Positions 36,819 to 47,653 of a stretch of 64,000 nt of DNA are shown here, piece by piece. This DNA is from Sipunculus nudus (Eukaryota > Annelida > Sipuncula > Golfingiida > Sipunculidae): positions 49,275,659 to 49,339,658 of the forward strand of contig CM049313.1 in assembly GCA_026874595.1 (NCBI GenBank), read 5' to 3'. The translations under genes were made by a program, and so were the position numbers. Under the pieces are notes generated by a model. It was not told where the DNA came from. It saw only the letters and a list, made by a program, of their open reading frames with translations, and did no database searches. How positions within the stretch are numbered: the first letter of the stretch is position 1; the number at the start of each line of letters is the position of its first letter.

Positions 36819-37151
36819 CTACAGGTCATAGTACTCAACTATGGCTCTCTTGATGTCAGCAGGGAAGTGCCCTGCCTTGGTCAGCTGGAACCCGTGGAGC
36901 CATATTCGGTTCCTATGGACCTGTTCATCCCATGTTGGGGATGTCTTCAGAACGTATGGCGTGACAGCGCCGTGAAGACCTCCTTTGTGCCAGCGGACTG
37001 TCACGCGATCTTCGTCAATGCCGATGACCTTGGCGGTTTGTGGGCCGTCCCAGTGATGGCGTGACACATCCAAGAGACACATCATCCAAACTTTCAATGG
37101 TTGCAGATTCTTCGAAGACCATTTCTGTCTCTTCTTGGTCCCAATCACAAC
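36819..37151 (-). CDS. DUF7869-like gene, terminal exon
   Basis: This 333-bp exon opens right after the acceptor TTTATTCAG with VVIGTKKRQKW and ends with DIKRAIVEYYDL and a stop. It contains a small beta-like module (VIGIDEDRVTVRWHKGG) of the kind often seen at the C-termini of invertebrate transposon-derived proteins. No clear AATAAA is seen just downstream on the minus strand, where a CA/AT microsatellite lies. Confidence 0.6.
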   Translation of the reverse strand, partial: VVIGTKKRQKWSSKNLQPLKVWMMCLLDVSRHHWDGPQTAKVIGIDEDRVTVRWHKGGLHGAVTPYVLKTSPTWDEQVHRNRIWLHGFQLTKAGHFPADIKRAIVEYYDL

Positions 37152-37375
37152 CTGAATAAACAAGAACAGGAAAAAATGAATAGGTGGACGCAGTGCTATT
37201 CAGTCCGGTGTCACCGATCTTAATTGTGTTTTTTCATGCTTCTTTATGGATTTAGAAAAACAGTGAAACATAGTCCCCTTCTCGATTTATTTCACTCTTG
37301 CTGATTCTCAAGAATTTAAAATTAATATTTTTACAAGCATTTTGAAGTTGGGATATGATGCCAATTAATACTCAC

Positions 37376-37500
37376 AGGCGGAAATGTTTCTTTCCTTAAG
37401 GCTTTCTTCGGTACTGATTGGTGCTCATTGATCTTGGGGCCTTGTCTACGCCGGCATGCTTCCAAGATGTCCAATAGACGCCAAGGGCTCTCCTCTTGGT
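37376..37500 (-). CDS. DUF7869-like gene, middle exon
   Basis: This 125-bp exon is too short to show up as an ordinary ORF. It begins after CCTACAG and ends before GTGAGT. Joined to the previous exon it reads on without a stop as a 42-codon basic, helical segment including SPWRLLDILEACRRRQGPK and ending FPP. Phase agreement with both neighbours is the main evidence that it is a true exon. Confidence 0.62.
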
Positions 37501-37719
37501 CTGTAGGATGCGAAACGCAATTTCAATGAAACCCGCAAAACTCAAAATAAGTTATGCAAAATTTACAGTATATATATATTTTTTTATAATTTAGTTAATA
37601 GTATTAGCATGGACGTATAATTATACCTCCATGATATTAGCCATAACACACATACACTTAATATATAAGGAGATACATATTACGCTGACGCCTTATATAT
37701 TAATAAATGTACCACTTAC

Positions 37720-38617
37720 TTTGCGGCTGTTTTACTTCGTGCAGCCATTCTCTCCATCTTCTTTGTGAATCTTCGGACAATCTGTCTTTCAAAGATTTTA
37801 GTCCCGCTTCAAATGCAGCCAACTCTGAGTCGTCAAAGGAAGGGGGGACGGCATTCGGCACATCTGTCGGTCTGCTCTTTAGGAGACGCCCTTCGGCACT
37901 TCCCTCACAGTTTATCCACTCTTCGTCTGTGGACCAGACCTTTGTGGACATTTTTGCCCTCCCTGATTCATCTAATTCAAACTTGAATTGATGATGCCTA
38001 CTATGGAGGGATATTGGCTCAATATGTGGAGCCAACCAAGAACTCATGTCATACATATGAGCGAGTACTGCTCCTGTAGGGCTAGGAGTATACGATTTCT
38101 CAAATCCCAGAATCATGTTCTCAACCGTCTGAGCATCGTTTCTCGAAAGCCAAGAAGCAAATCTTGAAAAGAGTTGGTCCACATCCTCGTGTGTGTGCCC
38201 GACCATCAGGAAGCCGACCCGGACTTTCCTAAATACGCCTAGCTCGACCAAAAGGGAGCAAAGAGCGAAAACATATCTGTTTTTATTTTCCCTCGCACAG
38301 TTGTCTATTTGCAAGTACAACACGGGCGGAAGTGAATCCCGATGCATGTACATACAAACTAGGATGATGGTCATGGTAAGGTTGATGAATGGGGCCACTG
38401 ATTCCAGTCAAAAAAGTCATAATGACCAAGCCCGTGCATGAGCACACCGGTAACATACGTTTTTAATTTCATGACGCTGCTGGATGACTTACTCGCTTGA
38501 GCAAAGTGAGGTAGGAAGGTTTTTTGCTGGTCCATACCATCGATAATCACGGACATGTATTTGTCTGGGTGATTTTTGGCCTTCCTTACATGTTGATAAT
38601 ATTTTTTTCTCTCCTCC
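37720..38617 (-). CDS. DUF7869-like gene, large exon (frameshifted)
   Basis: This exon carries the conserved core. The reading frame from 38616 gives the VIIDGMDQQKTFLPHF block and a glycine/histidine-rich stretch, and it terminates shortly after WPHSS. The frame one base away continues from about 38382 without a stop to the donor at 37720. It holds the D-N-C (LQIDNCARENKN) and GHTHEDVDQ motifs and then a charged linker. Conserved Asp, Asn, His, Glu and Asp residues are all present despite the shift, so the break looks recent. A possible role as a transposase-like nuclease core is inferred from the residue pattern only. Confidence 0.65.
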
Positions 38618-38838
38618 CTGTAAAATGATAGGAAACTCGTTGTTAATAATGTTGTTGTCCTCATGTAAATATGGTAAAATAAGAAAATGCGTCCATTAAA
38701 ATTTCCCTGAGGCAACCATATAAGTTATATGTATACGCTCCCTGAATGATTTATTTTGTAAATGACCACTTTTGATACTTTTCAAGTCTGAAAAAAATTA
38801 ACATAACAGGCGGGGTCCGAGGGGTCCGGTTTTAGCCG

Positions 38839-38840
<2 letters not shown>

Positions 38841-38885
<45 letters not shown>

Positions 38886-38949
38886 TTATATATATGCGTT
38901 TTATATACAAAATATTATTATAGTTCCACAAGACAAATAAATACATATA

Positions 38950-38988
<39 letters not shown>
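38841..38988. repeat. Paired (AT)n microsatellites
   Basis: 38841-38882 and 38942-38988 are (AT)n tracts separated by about 60 bases of AT-rich sequence. Confidence 0.93.
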
Positions 38989-39587
38989 CCCATATTTAAC
39001 AACATGATCAATTTCCAGTTGTAAATTGAAATATCCCTTTCCAACATATGCGATAATTCCTGTAACTAGTCGTACATATAAAAAAAAATCTGCAAATGCA
39101 AAAAATAAATTCACAAAATATGTTCAACTTTCGCCGATTATAGCTGATCTTTTGAACGGTTTGATAAACCCATATAACATTTGCCAGGTAGCAAACACAC
39201 ACGTATACAAATATACAGAGAGATTACAGTCATATATATCTAGAATATAAAATACGTGTGTGCGTTAACAGATTCCATTCCATCTTTATTACACAAGGCG
39301 ATAAAAGATAAAAAGATCTTACATTTGTAGAGACAGGTGTTCGTTCGTTCATCCTCGTAGGACTGACGTTGTTTCTTGTCGGTAGTCCTATGGATTATTT
39401 CTTTTAACGTCACACAGGTCTCACATTTGGCCAGCCCGGAGAACTAACTCATAGAAATCATTTATGAGATGTATTAACCAAGATGAGGAACGTTTTTTTT
39501 TAATCCTAAAAGTAAAATGAAAATATAGATTTCAAGTTGAAAATTGTCTCAATAAGATATGTATAAATCTTTTTCTACGTTTATTTT
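38989..39587. other. Spacer upstream of DUF7869-like gene
   Basis: I looked here for 5' exons of the DUF7869-like gene on the minus strand and found none convincing. Confidence 0.4.
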
Positions 39588-39825
39588 GTGTCGCTGTGCT
39601 CGTGGCAAGAAACTGATACACCGGTATGTTTACCTTGAAGACCTGGCAAGTGAGGATGTGTACATTTGCGAAGCGGCATTTGATGATCTTTGACTGGTAA
39701 CTATTGTTGGACGTATAAAAATAGATTGATTTAAGGAAGACATGAATGATTAATTCAATGTACGTTTTAAGGCAAGGAAACTGTTCCTGAAGAAAGAAAC
39801 GGCAATATACATACCTCGTTAGTAG
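39588..39825 (+). repeat. Dispersed repeat, copy 2 of pair with 25057-25325
   Basis: Matches 25057-25325 in the same orientation: TCGCTGTGCTCGTGGCAAGA, ACCTTGAAGACCTGG, and the CATACCTCGTTAGTA end, with a ~30-bp size difference. Confidence 0.7.
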
Positions 39826-40064
39826 CATAGGCGGACCAGACCAAAGGGGAGTCCAGGGAGTCCATAGTCTCCTTTCAGCCTCCGCCGCATGTGGGTCAGA
39901 GCCTGGGTTAAATGTCAGGCCAAACATGCTTTAATCCGTCACTGAAAGGATGTATTAGTAATAATAATCCTTGATCCTGTGCTAGGATCTTCTTTACTCT
40001 AAGAATTCAGGATGATAATGATATTTGATGTACCGGCATGTTCACAGTTGATCTGTATAACCGT

Positions 40065-40416
40065 AGAACACTACAGTGGAACCACCTCACAATTGCGACC
40101 ACCCCAACAATTACGACCACATGGTCAGTTCCCAAGGTGTTCGTTATTGTAGGGCTATGAGGAAAATCCGAGCACATATGGACGAAGAAGACAAATTTCC
40201 CCTGGCGACTTTCAGTCATGGTGAGCTATAACGTTCACCTTTTGTTCGTCCTCCGCCCTCCGGAAATTCGTTTAGCGAATCGTACCCGTCGGACTTCCAG
40301 GGAGGTACTGTAAAAAGTCTTCCGAGAAGTCTAAAATCTGATTTCTGCAAACTATGTCTCCGTGCTTTAGGAGTGAAATGTTAAACCCAAAAGAATAAAA
40401 AAAAAAAAAAAAAAAA
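40065..40416 (+). mobile_element. Retroposon-like sequence with A20 tail
   Basis: It begins around CTACAGTGGAACCACCTCAC, includes a GC-richer middle, and ends GTGAAATGTTAAACCCAAAA, then GAATA and an A20 run (40397-40416). The ending resembles SINE or LINE tails. No tRNA boxes are convincing, so the left boundary is uncertain. Confidence 0.45.
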
Positions 40417-40529
40417 TGACCAAAAGCATCAGTACCTGCATAATAAATACTTAGATTGCCAAGGAAATGGCTTTGCTAGTGTTTCATCACCTGCTAAAGA
40501 CACTTGACGCCACCTGTTTTTACTTTTAA

Positions 40530-41140
40530 TCTTTGCGCATTTTCTGTATTTTTAGTATGTTATGTTGTATGACAACAATGATACAAGATTCTCTGCTGTG
40601 GTTATATCTATTGTCTCACAACCCGTTACATTTATTGACTATACACTCATTTTATCAAATCCTGGAGAGTGGTCGTACCTACTCTGTTATTTTTTTTTAC
40701 ACATTTTCCCTCTATTTTGGGACTGCTTAATTGCATCAATGGCGGCAGTTTGTCAGTTAAGGTTTCATTTAGTGTCCTAAAACCTGGTGCGTTTATTGAT
40801 CATAACTTGATTCATCGGTTGCTGAAGACTGATGATGTTATTGTATTTTTCTACATTCACCCATTTTCTTCCTCTATATTTTTAGACCGTCAAAAGACTG
40901 CAATCGTATCATTTTATTATTTGTGGTTTCATACAGGGTAATGAAATCTTGTATGTTTATTGATCATGGCTAGTTTTATCTATTCCTTGAGACCAGTATT
41001 TTTGGGTGTATCTTTCCTGTATATTTGGAACTGCGAAATTACATCAATGATGTCAGCTTCTTAACTGTGGGTATATCTAGTGTTCTGGAGCCTGGGGTGT
41101 TTTGATTATAAATTGTTTCATCAGTCGCTGCATACGTATA
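40530..41140 (+). repeat. Degenerate four-copy tandem repeat, ~145-166-bp period
   Basis: Four phased starts (CTGTATTTTTAGTATG at 40544, CTCTATTTTGGGACTG at 40710, CTCTATATTTTTAGACC at 40872, CTGTATATTTGGAACTG at 41017) are each followed about 95-110 bases later by a TTTATTGA-type segment (for example GTTTATTGATCATAACTTG). Divergence between units is high. Overlapping open frames here are unlikely to be coding. Confidence 0.65.
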
Positions 41141-41260
41141 TTCATTACTTTCTGAAAACTAGGTCGCACTTTTCATAGGGTGTTTAGCGTTTATACAGCA
41201 GAACTAAGGAACTCGAAAAAGTAAAGTATCATTGTCGTCCTGACTCCGTAGAATGATCAT

Positions 41261-41788
41261 TGTTACAGGTGTCTCTTTTATTGTGCGCTGTTGACATTCT
41301 GTTTCGTGTTAGGCTCAAGCCCTGGGCCTCAATTGCTATGGCGTGTAGTAACACAACGTTCGGTGTATTCCGTACTGGGTGAACCCTGGCATGTAAAGAC
41401 ACAGCGCTCATGTTAATCTGGAATTTTCTTGGCTGTTCGCGCTCTATGACACTCTTCCGTGTCCGCTGGAATATTTCTCTCTCCTCCCGGCTCTAAACAC
41501 AGCCCCTTATTTATAACTTTTCATCCGAACATTCTAGAAACTTCTATTTCACGAACAAATCCAAAGAACCCATCAATACATAATACACACGTCCAACGAA
41601 CATTACAATACATGCGCTCATAGAGCGCGAATAGCCCAGAAAGTCCCAGATTAGTATGAGCGCCGTGTTTCTACACTCCGCGAGAGTTCAGCAGGTGCGG
41701 TTATTTATAGCAGCGCACAGGGTTGCGCTTGACACATGTCAGAATGCCTACAGACACATGTACCAGAATAAAAGAGACACCTGTAACA
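41261..41788. mobile_element. TGTTAC-family foldback, two 5' ends facing outward
   Basis: Both outer ends are the same sequence in opposite orientation: TGTTACAGGTGTCTC at the left and GAGACACCTGTAACA at the right. The left arm (41261-about 41450) carries only the first ~190 bp of the family. The right arm, inverted, carries ~340 bp including TTATAAATAAGGGG and GAGAGAAATATTCC. The arms meet near 41450 at a GCGCTCTATGA match. CAT adjoins both ends. No coding capacity is seen. Confidence 0.72.
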
Positions 41789-42255
41789 CATGTTCTTTGG
41801 TTCACACAGAAATTTATTTATTTGTAATCAAAACCGCTCTATTTTGTCTGATAAATAGCCTTGGAACGAGCACTGATTCATTCAAATAATTGAAACTCGG
41901 TATTAAAAATGCATCAATCGTTTCCTGATCATCAACTTTACTACGCTAGAATTACGACCTTTGGAAGATGCACAAGATAAAAGTTATATGGAAAAAAAAC
42001 ATATGTTTACGAAAGATCGTGACTGGAAAATTCACGAACATAAGAAAATGCTAATGTCATGGTTTCCAGTCTTGTTCTCTAATGAAGTTGTCACCCTCAA
42101 GTTCCTCGGTGTTTCTGGTCCCTGCATTTCCATTAAGTAAACAGAGCTGCATATATCTGGCTTATCCCACATGTGATGACATTCTGGTGATATTGGCTTA
42201 TTAAATTCCACACCATGTGGGAGTCAGCTATTAAAACCCGGAATCTCCTGAAGCC
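41789..42255. other. Spacer
   Basis: Nothing recognised between the foldback and the small hairpin element. Confidence 0.4.
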
Positions 42256-42327
42256 TAAGGCCAAAAAGGTATGGTTCTCAGGCACCGCCCACATTAACCA
42301 TACCTTTTTTTTATATTTTGGCCTAAA
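42256..42327. mobile_element. Minimal MITE hairpin, same family as 12900-13250
   Basis: GGCCAAAAAGGTATGGTTCT leads to CAGGCACCGCCCACATTAA, then CCATACC, a T-run and ATATTTTGGCCTAAA. The outer ~20 bases pair with each other, and the left side repeats the terminus of 12900-13250. The copy is reduced to about 70 bases, essentially the two ends. Confidence 0.7.
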
Positions 42328-43174
42328 TGCGTCTGCCTTGTGACATTTACCTCTTCCAATACACTATCACAATAGAAAATTACTGTAGACTGATACAGTT
42401 TTTCCGACTTTATTTATGTTAAAGTAATATACTTGGTGATCACAAAAAGCCCATTCAATTGATTTCGATGTATCATGCGAAACCTTCCAGACCTCGAAAC
42501 CTCATTTCCCCACTAGCGATTACATATGTACAAAATTACCCATATGACAGTTGTCTGAGCTCCTGACATTACCATAGCGGTCTAATTATAAAAAAAATCC
42601 TTCTTTCGGTTATGATCTCTCGGGTGTTCTCCTTGACAAATAAAAGAGACAGTGCTTTCCCCGAATACAAAAATTTCCATCTAACATTTTTGGATGTTCT
42701 TACAAAATTTGGATATATGAAAGTTTGGTCAACCCGTCTGGTGCTAAAATCAAAATGTAGTGATGAATACAAAAATGTTCATCAGTTATTACCATGCAGT
42801 ACATGTAACAAGAAAGAATTACGATAAAATAGTACGTTTATTATTGCCCAGACAAAAAAAAACAAAAGACAGAAGAAAAAAAAAGAGATAGCCGCCGGAT
42901 TCATCACTGAACTATGTGTTGCCTATGTCTTTGACCCTCGTGCCGAGGGTTCAATATGTTCAAAGCTCAGTCCTTAATGCTCTAACCCTTCATCCAAAAA
43001 AATTAAACCCTGAGTGGTCAAATATAATATAAATTCCATATGCAAGATGTTGGCAAAGGATGAACTTTTCTCTCAATTTCTATATTCTCCAAACCCAAGG
43101 CATTTGACCAATGTTTAAATGCCTAAACCCAACTTGAAAATGACTAAACCCTATCAAACATAGGCTTCACGCTG
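42328..43174. other. Spacer
   Basis: No gene is recognised. It includes an A-rich patch at 42851-42888. Confidence 0.45.
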
Positions 43175-44345
43175 TTATGCTCATGGATCAACCACACCTG
43201 ATCATGGCTCATTCTCTCATGCTCATGGATTAACCACACCTGATCATGGCTCATTCTCTCATGCTCATGGCCCAACCTCCTATGCTCCTGGCTCAACCTT
43301 TCGTGCTCCTGGCTCAAACTCTCGTGCTCCTGGCTCAACCTCTCGTGCTCCTGGCTCAACCTCTTATGCTCCTTGCCAAACCTCTCATGCTCCTGGTTCT
43401 ACCTCTTATGCTCCTGGCCCAACCTCTTATGCTCCTGGCCCAACCTCTTATGCTCCTTGCTCAACCCCTCGTGCTCCTGGCTCAACCTCTCATGCTCCTG
43501 GCCCAACCTCCCATGCTTCTGGCTCAATCTCTCGTGCTACTGGCCCAACCTCTCATGCTCCTGGCCCAACCTCTTATGCTCCTTGCTCAACCCCTCGTGC
43601 TCCTGGCTCAACCTCTCATGCTCCTGGCCCAACCTCCCATGCTTCTGGCTCAATCTCTCGTGCTCCTGGCTCAACCTCCCATGATCCTGGCACAACAACT
43701 CATGCTCCTGGCCCAACCTCTCGTGCTCCTGGCTCAACCTCTCATGCTTCTGGCCCTATCTCTTATGATCCTGGACCAACACATCATGCTCCTGGCCCGA
43801 CTTCTAATGCTCCTGGCCCAACCTCTCGTGCTCCTGGCCCAACCTCTCTTGCCCCTGGCCAAACCTCTCATGCTCCTGACCCCACCTCTCGTGCTCCTGG
43901 CCCAACCTTTTATGCTCCTGGCCCAACCTCGTGCTCCTGGCTCAAACTCTTTTGCTCCTGGCCCAACCTCTCGTGCTCCTTGCCCAACCTCTCGTGCTCC
44001 TGGCTCAACCTCTCATGCTCCTGGCCCAACCTCTTATGTTCCTGGCCCAACATCTCATGCTTCTGGCTCGACCTCTCATGCTCCTGGCCCAACCTCTCGT
44101 GCTCCTGGCTCAACCTCTCTTGCCCCTGGCCCAACCTCTCGTGATCCTGGCCCAACCTCTCTTGCCCCTGGCTCAACCTCTCATGCTCCTGGCCCAACCT
44201 CCAATGCTCCTGGCTCAACCCCTCTTGCCCCTGGCTCAATCTCTCATGCTCCTGGCCCAACCTCCAATGCTCCTGGCTCAACCCCTCTTGCTCCTGGTCA
44301 AACTTCCCATGCTCCTGGCCCAACCTCTCATGCTCTTGGCCCGAT
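43175..44345. repeat. Minisatellite, 21-bp unit, about 55 copies
   Basis: The consensus unit is close to CTCATGCTCCTGGCCCAAC followed by CT. Variation is ordered: the first two 42-bp double units contain GATCAACCACACCTGATC, and a 126-bp (six-unit) higher-order block repeats between about 43455 and 43660. Because 21 is a multiple of three and the unit lacks stops in several frames, long frames appear on both strands: LMLLAQP or HAPGPTS on plus, ERLSQEH on minus. A two-base loss near 43930 switches the plus frame. I treat all of these as repeat-driven. Confidence 0.92.
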
Positions 44346-44626
44346 CAATCTAACATGTTCCAGGTTAAAACATCCACGGTTAAAAAAACCCAGTCTTAAA
44401 CCTTAATTTCAAAGGCTCAACCCTCCAAGCCCAAGGCTCAAACCTCCATGCTTAACCTTCAGTGTTCAAGACTTCCAAACACACAAAAGATATAACTCAC
44501 ATATATGAGGCCAAAATTTCCGAACACAGACTTGAGCTTTCTTACCAAAGAATCAATTTGATATACGTATAAGAAAAAAAAAGTCATGGCTAAAACCCCA
44601 ATAAATTAATTAAATCAGATCATTCT

Positions 44627-44629
<3 letters not shown>

Positions 44630-44669
<40 letters not shown>
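44630..44669. repeat. (AT)n microsatellite
   Basis: Forty bases of AT repeat downstream of the minisatellite. Confidence 0.95.
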
Positions 44670-44670
<1 letters not shown>

Positions 44671-45490
44671 TATAATAGAAAACGTTTCAACATAGTCGCC
44701 TAAATTTCAGATTGTAAAAGATACATATCTAATAGGATTCAATGTTTCCCCTCTGGAATTTAAGAACTGTTCCAAGACAAGATGGTTCCTTTGAAACGGC
44801 ATAAGTGTCCGAGTGTCATCAATATATGTGTTCTAATACATACGAGTCTTTCTTCACATTCGTGTTTCATGAACAGGAGTTGCTGATATTGACGGCGCCG
44901 TTTCTTCACAAATACACGTTACAATACCATACAGCGGGTAAAATCACTTTTCTTTTGTTCAGCACCAAGCTACATAAATGAACTGAACTGACATCATTGA
45001 ATGCCCAAATAACCGTATTATAATACAAGTTCACACAAGTTCAGCCAATGTATTGTTAAGGCGGGACGTCTATATTCCTCTGTGCTAGATGGGTTATCAC
45101 TAGAGGTCTATGTGTATAAGATATATTAGGAACATTCTCCAACTGTCCCTGTCACAGCACGGTATTATATGGCCACAGCACGGTATATATGGACAAAGGA
45201 CAATCGTAACATGAAAGATTAAAATGAAAAACGATGCACCGGTTAGTCATTTTGTTTTAGTCCATTACATGTGCAGAGAAGATTATACTCACACAGAAAT
45301 AAAACAGGACAGTTCGACCTCACTGGGGTAATAACGGGGTAACTTATGTTCTCCTGATAGATAAAATGATTGGTCCAAGGTTTCCTCGACGAGATACTTT
45401 AATTGTCGTCAGGTTAAAAGGTTCTTATTTGAAAAAAAATATATTTCATGCCTGGATTTTCCATAAGGGTACAGTTAAGAAATAAAAAAA

Positions 45491-45492
<2 letters not shown>
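44670..45492. other. Spacer
   Basis: Nothing gene-like. ACAGCACGGTAT occurs twice near 45155-45190. Confidence 0.45.

Positions 45493-45535
<43 letters not shown>
45493..45535. repeat. (AT)n microsatellite
   Basis: Forty-three bases of TA repeat. Confidence 0.95.
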
Positions 45536-45538
<3 letters not shown>

Positions 45539-45931
45539 ATATTAAATATAGGTTACCATAAATATAAGCCCCATTATAAATATATATGCCACATAACATA
45601 AAAAAATTGTCATGTACTGACTCTTTCACCAAATAAACTATGAAGCGAATTTAAGATTTTTAAAAAATATATAAATTAAAATGGACACTTTATAATTTGA
45701 AACACGTTATGGTGTCTTTGAAATAACCGAGGCCGGGGCAGCTCTTAGCAACATAACTATTGTACCCAGAGTACCTCAATTTTAAATTAAATGGTTTGCT
45801 GTAAATTTGAATTATATTTTTAATATTATATCACTACTTAGGTTGGTATTATTTCAATTATTATATTTATTTTACTTATTTATGATCATTACTTCTCTTT
45901 TGAATATGGTTCTTCATTTTTATTTCCTTCC

Positions 45932-46023
45932 AATAATAATAAGATAATAATAATAATAATAATAATAATATAATAATAATAATAATAATTATTATTATTA
46001 TTAATATTTTTTATTATTATTAC

Positions 46024-46066
<43 letters not shown>

Positions 46067-46110
46067 TCTATTATTATTTTTTTATATTATTATTATTTTT
46101 ATTAGAATTA
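45932..46110. repeat. Palindromic triplet microsatellite (AAT)n/(ATT)n
   Basis: AATAATAAT repeats run to about 45988 and are followed at once by ATTATTATT repeats to about 46100. The two halves are reverse complements, so about 55 bases on the left can fold against the right. Confidence 0.9.
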
Positions 46111-47320
46111 TTCAGGTTCCCTAAATTCCAATAACTTTTTAATATACCACAAGTAGATACCAGATATACCGTTAAAGCTGAAACATCAGTTAATTAAAGA
46201 TGCAGATCCCGTTGGCAACATGCCTCTCTGTCTAGACAGGCCCATCAACATTGGGGTTTCTTGACTCAGACATGTAAAATATATTTTACTTATTACCTCT
46301 AGAGTCTGTAAAAGTTGACCTTCGATTTATTTTCAAAATTGGACGCCAACGCCAGACTTAATCAGCCTCCCACTATTAACAATAACCTGTCTGCTCCGAT
46401 AAATCTCCGGCCGATTCTATACGTAGTACATGAATAATGGCTTAATATGAAATAAAAATCATATCCTAAATACTTATATTTTAAGCACTTAAGAATGCTT
46501 TTCATTACGTAATACATTATTGTTATTATTGTTATCAAAATATATGAAGTTCCAGTAGAAAAGATCAGCTGTTGTTAATTTAAACTTGGTTTGGTTTTCC
46601 ACGATGGTTGTAGTGTCAACCAAGCCTTATTATAAATTTTATTTGAAAATCCATTAAATAAATACAAGGTACAATATCGATTGTCTTATGCTTGCAAGTG
46701 GTTTGACCGAAGTTAGTTTTTTTTTCTTTACCGAAGCGTGATTGTTGTCAATGAAAGGTTCTTTTTGCAACCATATATAAACGTTGAAATGGGACTACAC
46801 TAAAAATGCAAATATTTCTTTAAAAATGGGTATGGCGATGATTCTAGAGAACGATCAAATGTTATTGCATTATTCCAGTTACTGCGTCCATGATTAACAA
46901 GAAAATATTATATTTGAAGCCTATATTACATCTACATTATCTGTTTATTTCTCTCATTCGTCATAGATCTCTGATCTACTTATCGTCCTTTACGTCAAGT
47001 TCAGAGTCAGCTCATTTTCAAACTGACGTCGACATCTCGACTATATGACAAGATCTCATAAATCAGCATCGATTTCAGCTCATTCTTCAAGCAAACATGC
47101 GAGAGGAATAATAAAACTTGTTTTGTATTTGGGTATTAACCTTCTAACGTGTAAGGTGATCAATTTTTAGCGACCTCTGGTACAATCAGCTGACCTTTGC
47201 GCATGAGCTATCGTTACGTCCGCATGAATGGAAATAGAGTCATTTATATAGAAAATAAATAGCCCGTTATCTATAATCCATTTGTTGTTCCCCGTCGTCG
47301 CTGAAGGCGCTGTTGGCAGG
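46111..47320. other. AT-rich spacer
   Basis: No gene, tandem array or TIR was recognised. Confidence 0.45.
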
Positions 47321-47339
47321 GGATGTAGAAATGGATGAG

Positions 47340-47392
47340 CATCCGTTCGTCTGTCCGTCCGTCGTGCAGTCTATCCGTCCATCCGTCTTCAC
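47340..47392. repeat. CCGT-type tetranucleotide repeat
   Basis: CCGTTCGTCTGTCCGTCCGT, then TCTATCCGTCCATCCGTC, forms a degenerate tetramer array just beyond the LINE 3' end. Confidence 0.7.
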
Positions 47393-47653
47393 ACATTTGT
47401 TATATATAACCTTTATTTATTTTACGTGGATAACACACGGTACACATGGACCACTAGGTGATCTCCACGGACATATATAAATAAGATACTAATAGTAATA
47501 ATAGTAATAATAATATATATGAATGAATTTAAACTCAAACATACAATGGTTAACGATAATGCAAAATAATATGCACACATAGTACGCTGAGAACCTTAGT
47601 AAACATATTGATCACAATAACAGTTGTTCAACAAATATGAAAAACCTGGCATA

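Larger units (their letters stand above)
36819..38617 (-). pseudogene. DUF7869-like multi-exon gene, 5'-truncated, one frameshift
   Basis: Three minus-strand exons join in phase: 38617-37720 (acceptor TTTTACAG, donor GTAAGT), 37500-37376 (acceptor CCTACAG, donor GTGAGT) and 37151-36819 (acceptor TTTATTCAG, ends in a stop). Exon 1 leaves one base and exon 2 adds 125, which restores the frame. Motifs seen are VIIDGMDQ near the start, then LQIDNCARENKN and GHTHEDVDQLFSRF. From memory these are the hallmark blocks of the invertebrate DUF7869 family, often multi-copy and transposon-associated. A D-D-E-like RNase H fold is my inference. Exon 3 carries a basic, tryptophan-containing tail with DRVTVRWHKGG. 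A one-base shift at about 38383-38388 separates DWNQWPHSS from NLTMTIIL. No N-terminal exons are recognisable upstream, where (AT)n tracts begin. It is either a young pseudogene or a real gene with an assembly error. Confidence 0.72.

Noticed and set aside
38782-39114. Minus-strand frame upstream of the DUF7869-like gene as its 5' exon
   Set aside because: Its middle is translated (AT)n and no splice site or motif links it to the gene.
43175-44345. CRISPR array
   Set aside because: Units are contiguous 21-mers without unique spacers, in a eukaryotic context.
43246-44406. 386-codon open frame as a gene
   Set aside because: It is entirely the 21-bp minisatellite. Openness follows from a stop-free unit whose length is a multiple of three, and the frame changes mid-way without any selective signature.
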